Shown: in pieces, positions 36,401 through 48,400 of the stretch
How the letters are laid out: each line of letters opens with the position of its first letter
Position numbering within the stretch: the first letter of the stretch is position 1
DNA from: Apostichopus japonicus
Taxonomy: Eukaryota > Echinodermata > Holothuroidea > Aspidochirotida > Stichopodidae
DNA length: 64,000 bases
NCBI RefSeq assembly: GCF_037975245.1
Contig: NC_092573.1
Coordinates: 3,102,501-3,166,500, forward strand
Direction: 5' to 3'
Translations under genes and position numbers: made by a program
Notes under the pieces: generated by a model
Databases searched by the model: none
The model's input: the letters and a program-made list of their open reading frames with translations, nothing else
Told to the model about the DNA's origin: nothing

Positions 36401-39400
36401 TTTCTTTAAATTTAATTCTCTTCAGAAACAAATAAAAAAAATCCTATTGTAAACTTAATTTTCCTTTTAAACTTGGTATAATTTTCTCATAACATAATTT
36501 TTGATCTCTTCAATAACAATGACTACATGTTGCATGGAAACATCACTTGACCGTATAATCGTAAGCATATTTCATATCTAGTTGTAGTAATATTATAAGA
36601 GCCCCCTCCCCCATGTGAGGCAAATCATCTTTTGGGCAGATGCAGAATTTGGGAAAGCAATTCAGACAGGCTTTCAGAATTTGAATTTCTAAGTGTTCTT
36701 GGAGAGTGTGATTAAAGTACAAACATAATACACATTGTTATATTAGAAATGTACTATGTCCACAGAGGAATGTTTCTTAAAGACTTATTCTACCTACGGT
36801 GGTAGTATTTGACCATACCTATCTATGGCTAGTTTCGTTTCTATTATTATTTTTTTTCCTCCAGTAATATTGATTACTACCAAAGAATGAACCGTCCTAT
36901 CGACCTCAGCACAATTGAGAGGAATATCATGAAAGGCCATTACAAGAGCGTGGAAGCGTTTGACGATGACTTTCAGAGAGTCTTTAAGAATGCCATGGTA
37001 CGTGCAAAGACAAAAAGCTTGGATGGAATCTGTTTGTGTATTAAAGGAAGTAAAGTGTTTACGAGAAAGCGTGTGACAGGTAAACTTAGATCAATAGAAA
37101 GAGTTCAAGTAACATCGAAGCATAGTCACCTCATTCTTCCTTTCACAGACAACTGTCCCGGGGATTTTAAGAAATATCCAAATTTCTCCTGAAGCAGCTA
37201 TTCCAATTGATTTTGATAACAATTATGAGGTTTTTTAAAGCTAAATTCTGATGACAAAATAAGGCATTTCCTTGACTAGTTTAAAATAATAAAGCGGAAA
37301 GTCAACATCTCTAATTTTGCTCTTTAAATGTGGTTTATAGTTTCATGAGAAAATGTCCAGGTATTAAAACATTGTGAATCAAATACAATTCAGTATTTAT
37401 TCATCGGTTAACCTATGATTATATTAAAGTTAGAGGGCCTGTCAATGCCAACCTAGCAGTCAGTATCTTCTTCCGAGGGTAACCGGTAGTTTTTCATTTC
37501 TGAAACAGCGGAACCAAATTCTACTTCCCATCAGGTTTCCCCGAGTAACAATTCCAATAACCCGGGGAAAGTTCTCCGTAGAAGAAAATCTAGCTGGTAA
37601 TTTACTGTACCAATCGGCAACAGAAACACATTTCTATAAGTAAAATAAATAACGGAAAGCCGTCTCGGAAATTATAAACAAAACAAAACTTGGAATGAAT
37701 TGTTTGGCTGGAGCAGGATTTGAACTAGTCATTACCTCAGGATTACAAGTCTTGTGTTATACCAGATGATTTATCCAGGCCTTTGTTGGTAGCAACCTTG
37801 GGGGGATTAGGGGTGGGGGGTGGGGAAGAGGTGCTAGTCAGATGTTACTTGTTGTAGCCAACATTCCTTTGCTCTAGTCAAATTAGTAATACATCTTTTG
37901 CCAATTTCTTTGATGCGTTCTGGATCTGATGACTCATCAAGCACATGTCTGGATGGGGTTTGACATGTGATATGGTAATTTCAAAATTTTAAAATTAAAC
38001 AAAAATAGAATAAATAAACAGAAAATGTATTGAAAGGTAAATGAATTATGCCATATTCTTACAAGGTCTTCATAACTCTTCACCTTTTTAGTAGTAGGCC
38101 TCCCACTATTCAAACTGTCTAGGATGTGCATCACTTAAGCTTATGACTAACATTTGTTAATACTTTTCTATATTTCTTCAGAATTATCACAGTCTATCCT
38201 CTGAGTTATATCAGGATGCAGATGAATTGCACAAGGCTTATCTCAGCGCCCTCTCTTTGGCCGAGAAACACTTCGAAGACATACTGGGCACCAGACAGGA
38301 AATCGCAGCGAAGGAAAATAAAGACAAAGGTCCGTGGAATTATTGATGTTCGTTAGAGGCTGGAGGGTAACCGTTAGGGCATGGCTGTAGGGTAACCGTT
38401 AGGGCATGGCTGTAGGGTAACCGTTAGGGCTTGGCTGTAGGGTAACCGTTAGGGCATGGCTGTAGGGTAACCATTAGGGCATGGCTGTAGGGTAACCATT
38501 AGGGCATGGCTGTAGGGTAACCGTTAGGGCTTGGCTGTAGGGTAACCGTTAGGGCATGGCTGTAGGGTAACCGTTAGGGCTTGGCTGTAGGGTAACCGTT
38601 AGGGCTTGGCTGTAGGGTAACCGTTAGGGCATGGCTGTAGGGTAACTGTTAGGGCTTGGCTGTAGGGTAACCGTTAGGGCATGCCACTTGAAATACTTTG
38701 GCGGTTCCAGTCTACCATTTCATATTAAACTCTCTTTGGAATCTCCTCAACATTTTATTATGTGTTCATGTGTTGTAGTAATTGTAACTCTGAGCATTTA
38801 TCAAAATTTGTTTTTGTATGCAAACTGTTGAAATATATTGTTGAGAAAACTGAAAACAACAAATGTGTTCATTAATACTGACTTTATCAATCATTGCTCG
38901 CTAACAACCCAAGGTTCAGAGGCTTACAATGTTAGTTTAAGGGCCATGTCTTTGGCTTTCTATGCTATCAACCCAAGATTCAGAGGCTTACAATGTTAGT
39001 TTTAGCGCCATGTCTTTGGCTTCTTTATAATTATTTTGCTATTTTGATTCTGGCATCTTTCTCCAGAAACTAAAGTATCGAGCAAAGAGGAAGAGGAGGA
39101 AGAAGTGATTCGTTGCCTCTGCGGTCTTTACATCGACGAGGGACTCATGATCCAGTGCGAGAAATGTCTGGTCTGGCAGCACTGTGATTGTCTGGGAACA
39201 GCTGAACCAGAAGAGCGGTACCTCTGTGAGCAGTGTGACCCCCGTACCGTACCTCAGGTGAGATTAAGATGGTGTCCTGCTCTTTGATAGAGGGCAGTCA
39301 CAATTGTCAAACGTTGGCCGCAACATCTAGAGAGTAGTTGGGATTGTATAACGTCAATGCATTTTCAGTCTGTGCAAAGGGAAGCATTACACAGGTAAGC

Positions 39401-42400
39401 CTCTGTGGTTCCAACGAGATTATGACTTTTCCTAAATCTTTGTTGATCCCTAGGAGGGGGAAGGGGGGGAGGGTGAGAGGATGGAGCATGGTATTAAAGT
39501 CTGCTCCATTTGCTGTGGTAAAGACATACTTGTTTTGTAAGTGGCCTGAGCTTAATAGTTTGCTTACAGAAATTATGTTTACTGATGTTTGTCAAAAAAT
39601 CTGGTTTTTGTCATAATTTTGTTCTTCTTTTGACACTTGAATGTCTTGTCTGTTGGTCCTCCTTTATGTTTCATATTACAAACAAATATATGTAAGAGAT
39701 TAATAGTAGCTGGTTCACATTTCCTTAATAATCAATTACACAACCATATTAACCTCAGCTAGGATTGACTGGTTAGTTAACTAGCACAATGTACTGTGGA
39801 ATTCTATGAGACATTTTTCTCGTCATTAAAAATTGCTATGAGCTAGCATTCTAACCACCGAATGATAATTGTAATTTCTGCCCAGATTCATGTATGCAAA
39901 TTAAGCTAGGCCTTGATACATCTGCTTTGAAGCAAATTGTAAACATATTTGGGTTTGCCAAAAAAAAAGTAGACTAACTTAACAATTGTACCAATTTCTT
40001 GGTGACATTTGTGAAGCAGAAGTAAACATTTGAAGTGCTGATGTATTTTGGAAGGCATTAAATGTTACATCACAAATGGATTGATAGATAAAAGGAATTA
40101 TACCACACAGAACACTTGATTGGGTCAAGCTTTAAGTGGTTAAGGTGCTGCCCTTAGAAACAACCTCATATGTAGGCATTAGTTACTTGCCATCATTGTT
40201 TATCCAGTTCGTCTGTTTGGAATGCATCTCATACGTGAATCAGTTCATCAGATCTGTGTATACAAATTTTGTGCCATTTATATTTTAGACCTGTCGTCCT
40301 GTCTGTAACATTAAACTTCATAACAGGGTCATTGATTGGCATGTGAACAGTAACATAAAACAAACAAGGTCTGTCTGGCCAGGGCAAGTTTCGTGCCAAG
40401 AGGAAATCAAATGTTTTTAGTTACCTCGAGTGTGTTTTTCCTCTCTATGTCTTCTTTTTGTATCTCAATATCCTGTTCTGCAGAGCAGAGTTGAAATTTA
40501 GTAAAATCAAAAGTGTTTCCTCCTCTCTCTCTCTCTTTAGTTGTTTAAAGATGAGGAGAAGTTTACATGTCTTGTTTTGTCTTATTTCTCGTTAGGAAAT
40601 TGTGATGAAGCCTCAGCCGAAGAACGCGGTGGAGGGCTATGCATATTTCCTTTGCCTCGTGAAGGACGATGGTCTGAGAGTGAAACAGGGTACGCAACAT
40701 GGTCTCTCTATTGCCTAGCAACATGGTCTCTCTGTTGCATAGCAACATGGTCTTACTGTTGCCTAGTAACATGGTCTCTCTGTTACCTAGAAATATGGTC
40801 TCCCTGTTTCTTATTTTAATATAGTTTTGCCCATTTTGATGGATTTCTAGTTTTGATGAATGCATAGACTGCTTCTTGACAGCTGTACACTGAAGTAGCC
40901 TTTTTTGAGGATGAGTTTTTGGTCTGCCCAGGTTGCAATATTTAACACCATTTTGAGTACCATGCTATATCAAAGTCTGTCAACAGTTCAGTTCATTAAT
41001 TTGACTAATTTCAAATAGTGAAGGAAAACATAAATCATTTGAAAATCTCCAGCTTGGATGTTTGTATGTGATTGACATCAAAGTAACCGATAGGAACCAA
41101 AACGTGTAGACGTGTGAGAATGTTTCCTCAGTGTTCACTTGATGAATCTAGGAGGGGTTCCTCAAGTTTTTATCAATTGTCATCTTAGTTTTTGAGAAGT
41201 TTATTTAAGGCTTGGTAGAACTGTTATAAAGTGCAAGATTTCTGCTTTCAAAGCAGCCTCTGCTTTGATTCCCAAAGATTTTTACGTTCTTGCAAATGCC
41301 GTTGAAATGTAGCCCTGTTTAAACTTTGAAGTGTTCAATTATCATTTGATATAACCAAGAATGATTACTGAATGTTTATATTATCAGTAAGTACTTTCAT
41401 GTGAATGATATCAGGTACTGCAAAGTTGCTTAAGTGCTGTAGTTAATTTCTCCTGATAATTTTATCAGTTAGAGGTAGTAGCTTAAAAGTGTGTCTTATA
41501 TTTGAATACCTATTTCAGCGTGATCTGTATTAGCTGGCTGCAAGGTATAATGAAATGCTGAATGCTGCTGGTCTAAGTCTGCACCTTGCCTGATCTACCA
41601 GTCTGGCAGTAAACAACAGAATAATTAGTTTTAATGGTGTGAAACAAACAAAAACCTGAATAGGCTGAAAACAATGGCCAGGTGATTCATGGGAAATATT
41701 TCATGAGCAAATCATTCATAAACTAAACTATTTAAGATCTGTCCTAATATCTAGTAAACTGATTGAAAGACCTAGAGAAGTAGACACTAAGTTTGATATT
41801 TGAAATATTGAAAGTGCAAACTTCAAAGTATACTTGAGAGTTTTTCTCAAGGAAACTCTCTATTAGGGAAATCTACCATCTTGAGAGATCTTGCTGAGCA
41901 TGTTTTTCAAGTATTTAGAGGGGGGTTGGGGGGGGGGGGTGGTTGGGAGTGATGGAGACATGTTGGGTGAGAACATTTTCAGAAGTAGTTATGAGAAAGA
42001 GTTCTCATATTTTGTGGTTTCATGGTCGTATGTCCTTTGTCATTTTAGGGGACTGTGTTTACCTTGCCCCGGACTACGCCAAGCAAGGACCCGAATCCGC
42101 ACCAGTACACACCCAACCGGTGGCAGCAGTCCTGGGAGACAGGGATGATCTACCTATCTTCAGAGTAGAGAAACTCTGGAAAGATTCAAGGTAGGTTAAT
42201 ATCACCATGGAGATACCAACAGCTTCTCAGCAAACAGCAAGTTGAGAAATCTTACAGCCAATAAAAAAACAGTAGTCAGAGGTGTTTTACAGCCCAAAAG
42301 AGAAATGTATCAACAGATGGTGAGAGTAGACAGGAAATAATTTGGGCGCATCAGTTTCTAGCTGTTTGTTAATACAATTATTTCTCTCACTTTTACAACC

Positions 42401-45400
42401 TGCAAGAAAAACAACCACCCAGCCAAGAATGCAACCAACATGAATATATTGTATTAACTCTGTGATTAGACAGATTTTTTCTTGGTGTATCAAGATTATT
42501 TTATGCACAGGATACAGAGAGCCTTTCATTCATTCACTCATGCATGTTAGTTCTTGGATCACCATCAGCTGAGAGCTTGATATGTCTCAGTCGGTATACC
42601 ACAAACTGGTATTCCTTAGGTCACAGGCTTAAATTTTGTTATCCAACAAAATAAGTATTGGTACTTTTCATCTCTTTCCCAATTTGAAAGCTGGTGTAAG
42701 CATTTCTGCTTTCATGTGTAGTGTCATTCTCACCCCTAATGCTCAATCCATCGTATCCATTGATTTCATAAGCCCTAACCTAACATGTGCTTCACTTGAT
42801 TTTATTTGAGGTATGTCCCAGTTAAATTGTCTTTAAGATATATTTACTGTTAAATTATAAAAGTTTGAAGCTAGCAGTCATTACAGCCTCTTCATTCTTG
42901 ACTCAATTTTTGTCTTTCAGAGGGGAGAAGTATGCATTTGGTCATCACTTTCTGAGACCTCATGAAACCCATCATACTCCATCAAGGAAGTTTTTTAGAA
43001 ATGAGGTTAGTCAGAAATTCATATTAAGTTTTTTTGTTTTTAGCCCTCTCTGGTATATTTAATACCCTCCAAAAAAGTAGAAAGCTATGAAATTGATGGA
43101 AAGATAAGTATCTCACCATCATGTTTTTAATTCCAACGTGAAAAAGAAACCATCACAACCATTCACCTTTTTAATCAGTTAAAAGTTCCAAAAAGTTCAA
43201 ATGTTCATATTAACTTTCATAGAGTTTTTAAAATTATCTTTTGTTGTGTCAATAAGACAGAAAAAACAAACCCTCATGTCTGAGCAGTATTGTGCTTGGG
43301 GGCACTGTGCATCACCTTCATAATTGTTTTGTCTTGTTACATGCAGATTTTTCGAGTGCCTTTCTATGAAATAATCAAGTTGGACCAGGTTGTTGGCATT
43401 GGTTGTGTAATGGACTTGTACACATATTGCAAAGGTAAGCATACGCCATATTCTATAACTAGCCAAGAATATAACCTCAAATTTGGTTCAAGAATAATCA
43501 TCCTCAGACTTTATACAAATGTGTGGTCTGTGAGCATTAGTACTCTGGCAACTCCTTGCCTCCTGAATAATTATTTGTGTAGTTTCCTGCAAAGTGGTGA
43601 CCTATCTCACAAAGTAACACCTGAAAACATTGTGATGGATTGGCTTGCCATATCTAGCAGGAAAATGGAAAATGATTGGCAGTTTTCCTCTCAATTGATC
43701 AAACCTAGAGATTCTCAATCTCCTCATTTTTTATAAACCAAGTAATACCAATTAATGAGAATCTAATTTCAGTGAATGGAGTAAAAAAAAACTTTTCATG
43801 GAGCTGAATATTTTAATATCTTCATTTACTTCTAGATCATTCAAACTGTCGACAGGGATCATAATTCTGACAAACATTGTATGAGATTCAATTATTGTAG
43901 TCTTTTTCATACTTCTTCAGTAAAAGAATTGATTCATAGCACCTTTCTTGTGTTGGTTTTGGTAATTTCTGGATACTGTTCGATACTAGAATCCCATAGA
44001 CCGCATAGACATAGTTTTAGCTTGAGTAGTCAAAGTTCAAATAACTACTTACTTTCTAATGTAGTGTTCCTTTTCATAAAGCAATGAGCATCTCCTCGTT
44101 CATTCAGTCGGAATGCCAGTTTGAGAAAATCGTAACTTGATGTTCCACTTGCATGTGTAAAAGGATTGAACTGTAGTTCATAATTAGTTCGTATGTGGTA
44201 AATAAATCGGGTGAGAGTTGTTTATCTCAAGCCAACAGATAATAACTTTTTTGACAAAGATCATTTGAAGAGAACCCTTTGGAGAAGAGAGTCATGTCAT
44301 TCTCTAACAAAAGTTAAATCCTTGCAAAGTTTTTGTGTCAGCAGTATTTGCCTATATAATGTAGCATGCTAAACCTTCTCAAACTTGAGCAGAACAAAAA
44401 GTAATTCTGTAGTTCATCTCATCCCATCGGACATTGAGAGGGGGACATTGAGAGGGGGACATTGAGAGGAGGACATTGAGAGGGGGACATTGAGAGGGGG
44501 ACATTGAGAGGGGGACATTGAGAGGGGGACATTGAGAGGGGGACATTGAGAGGGGGACATTGAGAGGGGGACATTGAGAGGGGCTATTAATTAGCCAGGT
44601 AATCTTCTCAGTGAGGGAAAATAAATGCTCTGAGGGTGGAAGTAAAATACTTCTGTAAATTTGCACATGACGGACCATCAATTGATATCCTACCTCATTA
44701 TGAGGACAAAACAGATGGGTTATTATTTTACAAACTAAATCTCTTATTCTTCTTTTCCTTTCCTTTCTATGTTCAAGGGAGACCCAAAGGAGTTCTGGAG
44801 CAAGATGTTCACATCTGCGAGTATCGTTTAGATAAGACAGCCCACCTCTTCACTGCCATCGGCAAGAACAAAAGCAGCATTTGTACAAAGTCATATGCGT
44901 TCGACAAGTTTGACAAGAAACTCGTACCCAAGAGAGACTATACGGTAAGAGGCGGGAAAAATTGATGTTTTTCCACTTTTTACCACTTTTTATCAGTTTT
45001 TATATTCAGTTTTGTGTGTTACATGTATTATGTTATTGTACTACCCCCTCTGCTGGATTAATAAACTGGTCGGGTGTGAGAAGTTTTGGGTCAATGACTC
45101 TTAGGTGAGAACTTTGTATCAACGGCAGGAAGGAAGTTGTACAATTTATTTATTTTATTTAATATTTATTAACCTTTAAAAGGGTGACTCGGTTAGCCAA
45201 AGCTAATCTTCCCCGAGGCCCTAAAATACAATCAATATAAAAAGAATAATATTATAAAACAATAAACAAAGAGTAAGACTATTAAACATACAAATATACA
45301 ACAGTAAATCACAAAACTGTAAAAATGGGTATAGAACATAAAAGCGTAATGAGATGATTAAGACTTGAAAAATTCATTGACTAAATGCTTAAAAATAGGT

Positions 45401-48400
45401 AAAGATTTGGCATGCTTGCATTCAGCTGGCAAACTATTCCATTCTTTGGCAGCTATGAAGGAAAATCTACGCTTGTGATATTCCGTTTTACCATCTTTCA
45501 GGTATAAGTTACTTTGGGTCGTGGATCTCAAATTGTGATTATGAATTTCGTGTGTAAAGTTGAATAACTGGGTTAGATAATTTGGGGAGAGGCCATTCAT
45601 GGTCTTGTACATCATGATCAATCGTCGTATACTTATTTGTGTATCAACAGGGTGCCACTTTAGCATTTTAAATAATTCTGTCGAGCTTTCATATCTTCCC
45701 GAGTTCGTAATAATACGCGCTGCTGCTTTTTGCATATGTAACAACTTTTGTAAATCATTTGCTCCACACGTACCCCAGACTATACTACAATAATCTAGAA
45801 TGGGTCGTACATACCCATTATAGAAGATAATTTTCGTATTTAAATCAATATATGGTTGTATGCGTCTCAGTAAGGCAAGGCGATTTGAGACTGTTTTACA
45901 AACGTTGTCAACCTGAATATGCCAGGATAAATTGTTATCAATTTTTACACCTAATAGTTCTTCATATTTGACAGTCTTTAGAATTTTGCCCCCGAGTGTC
46001 ACAGAAAGAGTATTTGCATTGTCAGGTAATGAAGCCAGTCTCTGACCAGATCCCATCAATAATACCTTCGTTTTAGTGGTGTTGATTGCCATTTTATTTC
46101 GGTCACACCAGGCACTAACTTTTTCCATGTCTCTTTGCAATTTGTTATTCAAGTTAATGGTAGATGTATCACTGGCATAAAATGTTGTGTCGTCAGCATA
46201 CGTATCCGCTGAACAATATTCCAAAGTGAGATCGATATCATTAATATAAATTAAGAACAGAAGTGGACCAAGAATGCTTCCCTGGGGTACACCACATGCA
46301 ATTCGTCTTGAACTCGATAAAACACCATTTAAGTATGTGCATTGACTTCTATTAACTAAATAGGATTTGAACCAATTTGAACAAAGATTTGAACAATGCG
46401 GTCTTCATTTTGATAAACAAGAATTGCTTTCTATTCCCGTATGGTGCAGGATGTGATGGCATGGTGGTACTTTCTCTGTAGCTATTTAAAAGTTTCACAG
46501 ATATATATCCTTCTCTTTTAGTGAAGCATTTCTTGAAAATGAGAAATGTTATAACTATCGAAAGGTCAAAACTGGTCAAGATTGAGGCGGGATAATTTCA
46601 TCAATTTTCTGTTTTTTTTTTTTAATTCTTTTCTAATAGCCACATGATGTGCCTGAACATTTCAAAAGAGGATCAGGAGGAAGGTAAGTTAATTCACAAC
46701 TTAGTTTGCCCCAGAATGTGGGAGTGAAACCTATAAATGACAACCTTTTACATATAAAGTTTGTTACTTTGTAACAGTTTTAAGTCTATGGTATACACCT
46801 ATTGTGTGAGGGGTTCGTGTCAGAATCAATACGGGCAGACCTTTGTCGGGGAATGTTTCTTCTCAGTGTTCACCTCATGCATAGTCTTCATGCTCCAGTG
46901 AATACACCAAGCCCTTGGCTGCTGAGTTTATGAACCCGCAACCAGTGGTGATGTCACGATAATTAATTTAACCCACTATACTAAAGGAAATGTTATGTTT
47001 TTAAAATTCTCAAGGATTTGTTTCATTTGTTTTTCAGACCTGCATTTAATCGAAACAAAGATAAACAAGGAGTAAATGGGTAAGTTACATTGTATGGTGT
47101 GTGATTTGTTATAACCTGTTATTACAGATTACCAGGTATATGGTGTGTGATCTGTTATAACCTACTATTACAGAGTATCAAAATCTTTGTGTGTGAGCTG
47201 TCAGAAACTTTGATAAAGTTTGATAATTTAGCAGATTTCAGGATTACATAAATTGTATATGTTTATGATCTGAACGATGAAACAGAATCTTTAGCCCTTC
47301 CGTAATCTCTTGGCTCTGTTCTCTCCTTTTATCAGCAAAACCAAAAAGCCGGAACCACCACTCACCCCAGCAGCTGAAAGGAAGTTAGCAGAAGAGAGAC
47401 GATTGCAGCAGAAAGAGAATCTGAACAATATAATGATTGCTTTACTGGACAAAGCTCCTACTAAACAACGTACGTGGAACAATGGTGTGATTGGATTTAA
47501 CACTAGATACTGGTGTGATTGGATTTAACACTACATAATGGTGTGATCGGATATAACACTAGATTATGGTGTGATTGGATTTAACACTAGATAATGGTGT
47601 GATTGGATTTAACACTAGATAATGGTGTGATTGGATTTAACACTAGATTAATGTTGTGATCGGATTTAACACTAGATAATGGTGTGATCAGATTTAACAC
47701 TAGTTAATGGTTTGATTGGATTTAACACTAGATAATGGTGTGATTGGATTTAACCCTAGATATGGTGTAAATGGATTTAACACTAGATAATGGTGTGATT
47801 GGATTTAACCCTAGATAATGGTGTGATTGGATTTAACACTATATAATGGTGTGATCAGATATATGTCACACATGGGACATGATTCAACCAAGTATGTCAT
47901 ATAGGACTGATACATGTTCTACACATTTGTATGGTATATATATACATAGTGCATAACAACCATAACTGATGTGCAGGCTGTGTCGTTTGTTGCAGACGAC
48001 ATTAATAAAGTTTTGCCTGGGCCAACATGCTGGTAGGTTTGGTGTTTTGTCAGACATGGGTTTTTCCCAGGAGTGAATAACGGGAAATTACCTAAACATT
48101 TACAGCTGTTTTTCAATCTTTGCTAAAAGCATTTTGCCATTATTGATATCCTTGAACTGTGTTTATTCATTGCAGTCTCATGTGCCTTTATGATAAACTA
48201 TATAAATGATATTACATATAAAAAAGAATGATAGTAATTTCCTACCCACACGTGTGTTTGGATTCAGTGTTTCTGGGTACTTTAGATTGAAATAAAACAT
48301 AAAATGGAATATAATTAACGGTAGGAGCAGATGTTATTGAAGTAGTTTCGTAACCAATCAAACATTGGGATTGTCACGTAAAATCCTTTACATGACTATC

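Noticed and set aside
37705-37780. Functional tRNA-Thr gene
   Set aside because: The D-arm and T-stem do not pair well and one acceptor pair is wrong; fits a SINE head or pseudogene.
38363-38690. Interstitial telomere or CRISPR array
   Set aside because: TTAGGG is only part of a 25-bp unit, with no pure hexamer run; units are adjacent without unique spacers and the genome is eukaryotic.
43290-43736. 148-residue + strand ORF through the BAH exon
   Set aside because: Only 43347-43434 is coding; the rest is intron read-through. The splice sites and phases are clear.
44379-44681. Ser-Pro-Gln-Cys-Pro repeat ORF on the minus strand
   Set aside because: By-product of the 14-bp minisatellite.
45139-46400. 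Autonomous, complete LINE
   Set aside because: Endonuclease and early reverse-transcriptase motifs are absent; only the part from WFKSYL onward remains.
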